Below are positions 55,326 through 64,000 of a DNA stretch of 64,000 bases, piece by piece (the stretch's first letter is position 1; the number at the start of each line of letters is the position of its first letter). Position numbers and translations under genes: made by a program. Below the pieces are notes generated by a model. It did no database searches. It was not told where the DNA came from and worked only from the letters and a program-made list of their open reading frames with translations. The stretch comes from Hemibagrus wyckioides (lineage: Eukaryota > Chordata > Actinopteri > Siluriformes > Bagridae). The DNA lies in assembly GCF_019097595.1 (NCBI RefSeq), contig NC_080715.1:2039573-2103572 (forward strand). Direction: 5' to 3'.

Positions 55326-55640
55326 TTTTTTTCAAGATTCCAGAGTCTTTATTGTCATTTCCCCCACATGTATCTGACGCAGTACAGAGTGAAATGAAAC
55401 GTTTCTCCAGGACCTGGTGCTACAGAAACATACAACATAAAGATCAAACACAAGAACAACACAGAGCTAGGACAGGAGTTTGTCCAAGACACATAAAGTG
55501 TACAGTGTGCAGCTAGGTGCAAACAGAGCAACGACAAGACAGTGCAACAACAATAAGTACAAAAAAACAACACAAAAACACAGGACACTTAGCACCGAAA
55601 AAAGAAAAAGCACATGTGCAATGAAATGAAATAAAATCAT
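55326..55640 (-). mobile_element. dispersed repeat (TTTATTGTCATTTC type)
   Basis: A T-run then AGAGTCTTTATTGTCATTTC, GTACAGAGTGAAATGAAACG and TTTCTCCAGGACC lead into an A-rich body. This wording is common in dispersed fish repeats and has the look of a reversed retrotransposon end. Coding capacity is not recognised. Confidence 0.4.
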
Positions 55641-55893
55641 CAGCAAGCAGAAGAACAAACAAACAAACCAAAATTAGTTCCAGTGTAAATCACCCCTTAC
55701 CTCCCCAGCTGCACTACACCCCATGAGTCTCTCTCCTTGTCTCCCTGAGGGTGACTGGAGACAGCGGCAGCTCTGACTGGTCCATCGCATGCCCTGTTCT
55801 AGTCTCACCTTGCAGATATATGTGCATTTGCTGTCCATGGTGCTGGAGTGGCACTGTCCTTTCAGCACCATGAGTCGTGTGAGGAGCGATGTA

Positions 55894-56408
55894 CAGTGGA
55901 ACCTTGGGATTTGAAAGCCCTCCCTTACGAATTTTTGCATTAAGAATTGAAACGAACGAACCAAACCAAACACCGGCTAAGTTGCACATACGGGAGCCAT
56001 TCAAAACTTGTTAGCATCAGTGGAAAGCCAATCAAAGCTATTTTTCTTTCAGTCAATGAAAGTTGTGTGAAAGAGTTAACCCATGATACCAACGTTGCCT
56101 TCAGCATGCGTTCAAAATCTAGATGATTTCTCTGATGTTTTTTTGTTGACAGATCGGTGGCATGGGGGGTCTGTTCTATTTTTAGCCCAAGCTTGATGGC
56201 ATATGGAATGCTTGGCTTGGGTCAGTTCTTTGTAAGCCATACAGTTTACATACGCTTTGTATCGGTCATATTGGTCATATTTTTGGGTGGCTGGAACGGA
56301 TTATCTGCATTTACATTATTTCTGATGGGAAAATTCATTTCAATACAAATTTTCATCTTAAGAACTCACCTCCAGAACCAATTAAATTCCTATGCCAAGG
56401 TCCCACTG
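55894..56408. mobile_element. pogo/Tigger-like nonautonomous element, 515 bp
   Basis: Termini CAGTGGAACCTTGGGATTTG and, inverted, CAGTGGGACCTTGGCATAGG with TA duplications at 55892-55893 and 56409-56410. CAGTGG-ACCT-GG ends and TA targets fit the pogo/Tigger group of Tc1/mariner. Inner arms partly continue the inversion (CTTACGAATTTTTGCATTAA against TTTTCATCTTAAG). No transposase remains. Confidence 0.7.
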
Positions 56409-56410
56409 TA

Positions 56411-56862
56411 TGTTGCTTTATAGAAGGGCTGAACAGGCTCCACCTCCACTCCTCTTATGTACGAGCTTTCATCAAATATGTACAAAGAGTTTAGGACGAA
56501 AAATAAAGCTTGAAAGAAAGAGATCAGAGATGTGCATGCAGCTGTTTAGAACGTCATTCTGAATAGTGTGTGTGTGTGTGTGTGTGTGTGTTGTGACAAT
56601 ATATTGATATGCTGCCAGGCCATGATGAGATTTTAATTACATGACGAAGCCTGAATGATGTGATGATTATCTGCTGATTTATTCATCAGTGTGTAGAAGA
56701 TAAACACTTCGCTTCAGTAATAAAAGAAAGTGTGATTAATGTGAGATGAACAGTATAACCCTCACGTCAGTAAAATATCTGCAGACAGAAACATAACCAG
56801 TGCTGTCAGGTTCACTGAAGGAAGAGACACACGTCATAATTTAACACACACACATACACACA

Positions 56863-56906
<44 letters not shown>

Positions 56907-57372
56907 TTCACCTTATTAGGGCTACGTCACTTGGTCAGGTGCAGATATACATGAAAATACAATACAGAAACAGACAGAACAGGGAGGAAGGCAGAGAGAG
57001 AAAGGTAGGAAAGGAGGGAGGGAGGGGGAGAGAGAGAGAGATGGATGGAGAGAGAAGGGGGAGGGAGGGAGACAGAGAGAGGGATGGAGGGATAGAGAGA
57101 AGGGGGAAGAGAGAGAGGGGGGGGATCCTTCAACATTTCAGTCTCCTTCATCAGAGCGACTTCTCACTGTAGGGAATGTGGGCATGTCCGTGATGAGTGT
57201 GAGCTCTAGTCCATGGCAGCCATGTTTGTGTTGTTCTCTGAGAGTTGGAGTTTGACTCTGATAATAAACATAAACATCTTATTTTTGTTGTTTATTATTA
57301 AAAGGTCAGAAATCTGTCCTGTTTATAAACATGTGCAGAAACTTGTATTTTTAAAATAATTGATCGGGCTGA
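56411..57372. repeat. spacer with TG, CA and GA-rich tracts
   Basis: TG at 56570-56591, CA at 56844-56906, and a GGGA/GAGA polypurine block at 56981-57124. No gene recognised. Confidence 0.7.
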
Positions 57373-59672
57373 ACTCCAATAACTCTAATAACTCCAATAA
57401 CTCTAATAACTCTAATAACTCCAATAACTCTAATAACTCCAATAACTCCAATAACTCTAATAACTCTAATAACTCCAATAACTCTAATAACTCTAATAAC
57501 TCCAATAACTCCAATAACTCTAATAACTCCAATAACTCTAATAACTCTAATAACTCTAATAACTCCAATAACTCTAATAACTCTAATAACTCCAATAACT
57601 CTAATAACTCTAATAACTCTAATAACTCCAATAACTCTAATAACTCAAATAACTCTAATAACTCCAATAACTCTAATAACTCTAATAACTCCAATAACTC
57701 TAATAACTCTAATAACTCCAATAACTCTAATAACTCAAATAACTCTAATAACTCTAATAACTCTAATAACTCCAATAACTCTAATAACTCTAATAACTAC
57801 AATAACTCCAATAACTCTAATAACTCCAATAACTCCAATAACTCTAATAACTACAATAACTACAATAACTCCAATAACTCCCATAACTCCAATAACTCTA
57901 ATAACTCTAATAACTCTAATAACTCCAATAACTCTAATAACTCCAATAACTCTAATAACTACAATAACTACAATAACTCTAATAACTCTAATAACTCCCA
58001 TAACTCCAATAACTCCAATAACTCTAATAACTACAATAACTCCAATAACTCTAATAACTCTAATAACTCTAATAACTCCAATAACTCTAATAACTCCAAT
58101 AACTCTAATAACTACAATAACTCCAATAACTCTAATAACTCTAATAACTCCCATAACTCCAATAACTCCAATAACTCTAATAACTACAATAACTCCAATA
58201 ACTCTAATAACTCTAATAACTCCCATAACTCAAATAACTCCAATAACTACAATAACTCTAATAACTACAATAACTCCAATAACTCTAATAACTCTAATAA
58301 CTCCAATAACTCCAATAACTCCAATAACTCTAATAACTCTAATAACTCTAATAACTACAATAACTCTAATAACTCCAATAACTCTAATAACTCCAATAAC
58401 TCTAATAACTCCAATAACTCCAATAACTCCAATAACTCTAATAACTCCAATAACTCTAATAACTCTAATAACTCCAATAACTCCAATAACTCTAATAACT
58501 CCAATAACTCCAATAACTCCAATAACTCTAATAACTACAATAACTCCAATAACTCCAATAACTCTAATAACTCCAATAACTCCAATAACTCCAATAACTC
58601 TAATAACTCCAATAACTCCAATAACTCTAATAACTCCAATAACTCCAATAACTCTAATAACTCCAATAACTCTAATAACTCTAATAACTACAATAACTCC
58701 AATAACTCCAATAACTCTAATAACTCCAATAACTCCAATAACTCCAATAACTCTAATAACTCCAATAACTCCAAAAACTCCAATAACTCTAATAACTCCA
58801 ATAACTCCAATAACTCTAATAACTCCAATAACTCTAATAACTCTAATAACTCTAATAACTACAATAACTACAATAACTACAATAACTCCAATAACTCTAA
58901 TAACTCTAATAACTCTAATAACTACAATAACTCCAATAACTACAATAACTCTAATAACTCTAATAACTCTAATAACTCTAATAACTACAATAACTCCAAT
59001 AACTCCAATAACTCCCATAACTCCAATAACTCCAATAACTCTAATAACTCCAATAACTCCAATAACTCCAATAACTCTAATAACTCTAATAACTCCAATA
59101 ACTCCAATAACTCTAATAACTCCAATAACTCCAATAACTCTAATAACTCTAATAACTCTAATAACTCCAATAACTCCAATAACTCTAATAACTACAATAA
59201 CTCCAATAACTCCAATAACTCTAATAACTCTAATAACTCTAATAACTCCAATAACTCCAATAACTCCAATAACTCCAATAACTCTAATAACTACAATAAC
59301 TACAATAACTCCAATAACTCTAATAACTCTAATAACTCTAATAACTACAATAACTCCAATAACTCTAATAACTCTAATAACTACAATAACTCCAATAACT
59401 CCAATAACTCTAATAACTCTAATAACTCCAATAACTCTAATAACTCTAATAACTACAATAACTCCAATAACTCCAATAACTCCAATAACTCTAATAACTC
59501 CAATAACTCCAATAACTCTAATAACTCTAATAACTCTAATAACTCCAATAACTCCAATAACTCTAATAACTCCCATAACTCCAATAACTCCAATAACTCT
59601 AATAACTCTAATAACTACAATAACTCCAATAACTCCAATAACTCTAATAACTCCAATAACTCCAATAACTGA
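57373..59672 (+). repeat. 2.3-kb array of 9-bp AATAACTCY units
   Basis: About 255 copies of a 9-bp unit AATAACTCC/AATAACTCT, with scattered AATAACTAC, AATAACTCA and CATAACTCC variants. Since 9 is three codons and the unit lacks a stop in two of the frames, the + strand is open for 770 codons (Asn-Asn-Ser repeats) and the - strand for ~500 (Val-Ile-Gly/Arg) and ~150 (Glu-Leu-Leu). No Kozak, promoter or splice evidence; not treated as coding. Confidence 0.98.
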
Positions 59673-60507
59673 GCACACGGAGGAGAGATGTGTCATCTGT
59701 TCAGCGTGGCATTTAAATCTCCCAGAGAAAAATGACTGCACTGCTTTATCTGAAGAGCGGCGCTCACACGACTGACCTCACATCACTGATAAACTTATTA
59801 ATGGCTGTAGTTAGAAAATAAAACACACTGACCTTTAAGTCAAACACAGTGTGCTTAACGAGCCTCAGGAAGAAAAATCCCAGCAGCCTGTGCGTGCAGA
59901 TTCCCTTCTTTAATTAATTTCCCCTCCAAAGTCATTCGTCTGCGTTGGAATGAAAGGCGGCGCTCGTCTGCCGTAACCTCAGAGCTGAACAAGGAGAGCT
60001 AACGTCCGAGTGAAAGACGTGTTTCTGTTACAGAAGCTGCTTTTCTTAAATCACACTTCAAACAGAGCCACACTTTGAAGTCTGCTTCTTCCATTACAGT
60101 AAGATGTGGAGGACGGCGTTTAATCGGGACGACTCGACTCTAATTTCACACCACGTTTACATTTCAAAAGCTTCAAGACACGTTGTATTAATGTCCTACA
60201 CAGAGAGCCGCTACAGTGTGGACAGAACTCACAGAAATAAACCAGGAGGTCAGATTAAAGCAACAATTTCTCCAACAAAAATGTTTTGTTCTGAGATGTA
60301 TAGAAGACAAACGAATGAATTCATTCTTCAGTTAGAGATCATTGTTTTCTTATGTGACACACTGATCTGTCAAACAACAACATAAAAAAAACCTTCTCTT
60401 CATTCTCACTCTCAGGAAACATCCACTCTGCTAAACTGGTAGCTATACACTTCCATTACTCCATTACTGCTTTAGCCACATTAGCATTCTCTGTATCACA
60501 TCTCTGG
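59673..60507. other. unique non-coding stretch
   Basis: No gene recognised. A 93-codon frame at 60104-60385 (+) is not low-complexity but matches nothing I know. Confidence 0.35.
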
Positions 60508-60630
<123 letters not shown>

Positions 60631-61734
60631 GGAAACTGAGCTGGATGATGGTGTGGAATTCTAGTGACAGGAGCAGAGACATGGGGGAGAGAGGGGGGAG
60701 ACGGAGGGAGAGAGAGAGATAAACCATGACACTACTCCTCCCCTCCAGCAGAGGACACAGTCTAATTGTTATCTGACCTTCTCTAGCATAATTCCACTTC
60801 CTGTTTACTTCCTGACCTACTCTCCTACATAAACAGAGCATGGTTCCCAGTCATCATTCCCAGATTTTGTCCTGGACACTGCCTGGACACTGCCTGGGCA
60901 TCCAGTACACCTTTACATCCTACACACTTTACAGTAAATTACACAATAACAAGAACACAAAAGGAACATTATTAAATAACAGATAGAAATAAACCCCCAG
61001 AGTCAGTGAGCAGAAAGGGAAGTGCAGGATGATACTGAAGCTAAAATGCTAATAACAATCTCAGGAACTCATCACCTCAGACTGCAGGAAGGAATAAACC
61101 GCGATAACTCGCGACCATCTCCTGTCTCGCTAATAAACAACCGAAATCAGTTTGTGTAATAAAGCAGGCGGCTGCAGCACATGTTTATTACAGAATGGTA
61201 ATGATTTTTTAATCAGAGTTAATTACCCCGAGTTTCCTTTACAATGGATTACAGTAATTGTAATTATCCACAGCAGGCTGAGCAGAACCATCACCATAAT
61301 CCACTTCTTATCACTACAGATAAGAAGCGCAGTCATGTTTCAGCGCTAATTAGCTCCCCGCATTAATGAAGCTCCACTTGCTGCTGCCATGATATGGCTC
61401 TGGAAATCTGCATGGCTTCTGAAAGCTCTGTCCTCAGGGGATCACATGGGAGCATGGTTAAGATAATTAATCACCGCATATTAAAGCTACATCTCCTTTA
61501 AGTCCTGTAGGTCACACAGGCGTGTGGTCAGAACATCTTCATTATATCATCACTGCAGAGGGAAGCTCCTCACTCATGATCCTGAGTCCAGTTCCATTAT
61601 TTAGTTAGCCTCAGGAAAGGAGGTTCTGTTATTTTTTAAACATGGTGGGTTTGTGTTCGTCTGAATATGGAAAACATTGATAAATGTCTCATGGAAACAG
61701 TAGGAGTTTTGCGACCATGAGGCAGAACCATTAT
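60631..61734. other. unique stretch with TAAT cluster
   Basis: No gene recognised. Between 61195 and 61380 TAAT-type cores are dense (GGTAATGATTTTTTAATCAG, GAGTTAATTACC, CAGTAATTGTAATTATCC, CGCTAATTAGC, CATTAATGAAG). This is the kind of composition seen in homeodomain-bound enhancers. Confidence 0.35.
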
Positions 61735-62370
61735 GGGACAGGGTTCTAAAACATAGTCCTGAAACCATGAGAGAACCATGTGGTTCTAAAGCTGTGAGCT
61801 ATGATAATGGATTTAAACTGGAAAGGGGTTTTAATCTGGATTCTCAAACTGGGAGCATTCTAAAACTGGGAAAGTAGGTTCTAAAATGTTGGGAGAGGGT
61901 TCTAGAGCTGTGATCCAAAATACTGCATTAGGGCTAGCAAATGGGGTTCGTAAAAACCATAGAGAGTAGAGAGTTCTAAAACTGAGAAAGTGGGTTCTGA
62001 AAATGGCTTGTGAAACTGGGAAATTGAATTCTGAAACTGAGAGAGGCTTCTAAAACTGGGTTCTAAAACTGGGCAAGTTGGTTCTGAAACAGGGAGAGGA
62101 TTCTGAAACTGGGAAAGGGTCCTGGAATTGGCAAATTGTATTCTGAAACTGGGTTCTGGAACTGGATGAGGATTCTGGAACTGGGGAACTGGATTCTGAA
62201 ACTGGGTGAGGATTCTGGAACTGGGGAACTGGATTCTGAAACTGGGTGAGGATTCTGGAACTGGGGAACTGGATTCTGAAACTGGGTGAGGATTCTGGAA
62301 CTGGGGAACTGGATTCTGAAACTGGGTGAGGATTCTGGAACTGGGGAACTGGATTCTGAAACTGGGAGCC
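61735..62370 (+). repeat. 40-bp minisatellite with degenerate flank
   Basis: From 62171 to 62370 five copies of a 40-bp unit built of GATTCTGGAACTGGGGAACT and GGATTCTGAAACTGGGTGAG are near-identical. To the left (61735-62170) the same GGTTCTRAAACTGGGA words drift with irregular spacing, so the 40-bp unit evidently grew from a shorter ~14-20-bp repeat. Confidence 0.9.
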
Positions 62371-62371
62371 A

Positions 62372-62480
62372 TGATAAGGTATCAGAGCGCATGCAGTAAT
62401 CCAAACCTGTGCTATTGTCAGAGCTGCTGTTCTAGAGAATTAATCAACACCTTCTGACCAATCAGAGTGCAGGATTCTGG
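62372..62480 (+). mobile_element. MITE-family single arm
   Basis: ATGATAAGGTATCAGAGCGC, GCTGCTGTTCTAGAGAATTA and ATCAACACCTTCTGACCAAT then CAGAGTGCAG match the right arm of the MITE at 5943-6305 closely. The other arm is absent. Confidence 0.75.
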
Positions 62481-62889
62481 AACAGGGCAGATGTTCATAA
62501 GGACAGTAGGTCAGTATTAAATCCACAGAATCCACAGTGAAATGCCCTTTTCTACAACTTTTAGCCACATGAGCTGTGAGGCTGTAATGAGTTTCTTCTC
62601 CTTTATTCACTGGGCTTCATCACATTTACTGTGTCACACACACACACACACACACACTCCATCACACATTACATGCTGAGAGGTTGATTCAGGCATTTGT
62701 GGAGATTGTATGTGGAGTGTAATGGGGTGTAAAGCGAGAGCTCTGAAACTCGGGGCTTAAAGAGAAAAAAGAGAGAAAGAGCTTTTCTCCTCCTCTTCAT
62801 CATCCTGAAAAACTGAAGCAGATTGGAGATTTTTATGATTTTTACTCAGAAAGAGGGAGATTTGGTACAGCTGCCTTTTTCTATCACTC
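62481..62889. other. unrecognised spacer
   Basis: CA tract at 62635-62658. Nothing else recognised. Confidence 0.5.
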
Positions 62890-64000
62890 TTCCACATCTG
62901 GTTCCTCTGGTTCTTCTGCCCCTTACAGTCTTACTTTTGCCCCTTCCACTCATGCTGCTGCCCCTTCCACTCGTTCTTTTGTCCCTTCCAGAGATTCTCC
63001 TCTTTCACTTCTAGTCAGTCATTGCTATTTTTTTACTCATTTTGTCTCATCCACATCCAGTTCCTCTGGTTCCTCTTGTTCTTCTTCTCATTCTTTGCTC
63101 TTTTACCCCAATCATGCAATTCATGCACTTATTTTTCTGCCTCCTCCACATGTTTGCTCTGTCTCATCCTCTTGGCTTTTGGACCTTAAACCTTTTCTCT
63201 ACTGCTTACAATTATCGCTTCTTCCACTCGTTTGTCTATCCTCTCTGCTCCTTCTTCTACTACTGCCCCATTCTACTGCCTCTTCTTCTTCTTCTTTGAA
63301 GCTTCCACTCATTCTTCAGTCTCTTCTACAGGTTTTTTGCTTCTTTCACTCATTATTTGATGCTTTCCACCATCCACTTATATTCCACCTTCTCCTCTCA
63401 TTCTTCATCTCTTCTTCAGCTCTCATTCTTCTGACTCCTTCTATCCCTTCTTTACTATTTTCACTCATTCTTGTGATTCTACTACAGGGGTTTTGCCCCT
63501 TAAATTTTTTCTCTCTTTCTGCTTGGCTTTCCATCTCTTCTCTTCCTTCTTCTGCCTTTTATATCAAGCACATGTTCTTCTGATCTGAACCTGCATCTAT
63601 CTATCCTTTCTATCTATCTTTTCTATCTCCTATACCATTCTACTGCCCCTTCTACCCTTTCTCTTACTTCTTCCACAGGTTTATCTCCAGAATCCACTCA
63701 TTCTTCTGCTCCTTCAACTCATCCTTTGTTCCTTTGCATTATTATTCTGGCTCTTAAAACTGCCCCTTTAACTTGTCTTCCTGTTCCTTCCACATGTTCT
63801 TCTACCTCCTCTGATCATTCTCTTGGTCTTCTGCCCCTTACTGTCCCTTCCCACAGGTTCTTCTTTCCATTTTATTCATTTTTTTGGTCTTTAAAAAGTT
63901 CTTCCTCCATGCTGTCACTTCTTCTCCTTACTCACTTGTTTTTTTATCCTTTATGCCTCCATTCTTCAGCTGCTGCTATCAAGTCTACTTGTTCTTCTGC
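62890..64000 (+). repeat. degenerate polypyrimidine ~21-bp minisatellite
   Basis: Diverged copies of TTCTTCTGCCCCTTCCACTC (with one more base) run from about 62890 to the end of the window, for example CTTTTGCCCCTTCCACTCAT and CTTTTGTCCCTTCCAGAG. The spacing is loose and the strand is strongly pyrimidine-biased. A CTAT run lies at 63596-63632. Open frames here are Leu/Ser/Pro strings. Confidence 0.7.

Noticed and set aside
57360..59672. 770-codon open frame of Asn-Asn-Ser repeats, and minus-strand frames of ~500 and ~150 codons
   Set aside because: Produced by a 9-bp stop-free tandem unit; no start context, splice signals or non-repetitive flanking coding sequence.

Overview
The window reads as intergenic or intronic DNA from a teleost fish. 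The evidence is the mix of Tc1-like, Harbinger-like, pogo-like and hAT elements, Tx1-, L2- and RTE-type LINEs, a tRNA-derived SINE, and the very high density of CA/GA/GATA microsatellites. Such density is familiar from catfish-like genomes, but the order cannot be fixed from sequence alone. I recognise no intact host protein-coding gene. Almost every long open frame is either a tandem repeat that happens to lack stops or a broken transposon gene.

Layout. 0-9 kb: a purine-rich 12-bp minisatellite; a decayed Tx1-type LINE split by a 1,244-bp Tc1-like element; a foldback MITE; a homogeneous 45-bp x14 array. 9-20 kb: telomere-like TTAGGG-type repeats, a 50-bp AT-rich repeat, SINE and dispersed-repeat fragments, an internally deleted hAT element, and two antisense LINE fragments. 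20.6-25.1 kb: a 4.5-kb array built from 15-bp and 17-bp modules with higher-order structure. 25-32 kb: an antisense RTE-type LINE missing much of its reverse transcriptase, a 23-bp perfect palindrome around an AT core, and 20-bp and 35-bp minisatellites. 32-44 kb: tetranucleotide, CT, 21-bp, 32/33-bp, 66-bp, CA-based and 22-bp arrays. 44-46 kb: a decayed tRNA-Ile(AAT)/tRNA-Ala(AGC) cluster, a diverged ~185-bp tandem spacer, and a 663-bp Harbinger-like MITE whose pre-insertion site can be read from neighbouring repeat units. 49-51 kb: nested insertions (L2-type LINE end, Tc1-like element, solo LTR). 54-60 kb: an LTR-like fragment, a small hairpin element, a pogo-like nonautonomous transposon and a 2.3-kb array of 9-bp units. 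60-64 kb: GATA, a 40-bp minisatellite and a polypyrimidine minisatellite that runs off the window.

By the coordinates given, tandem arrays cover roughly 18 kb and recognisable mobile elements roughly 12 kb. The rest is unique-looking non-coding sequence. A few patches carry clustered TAAT cores or RFX-type X-box palindromes and are candidate regulatory elements, but conservation cannot be tested here. The strongest points for follow-up are the decayed tRNA pair cluster, the higher-order 15/17-bp array, the Harbinger-like insertion with its internal empty site, the nested solo LTR, and the shared 3-prime tail of the SINE and the L2-type LINE.
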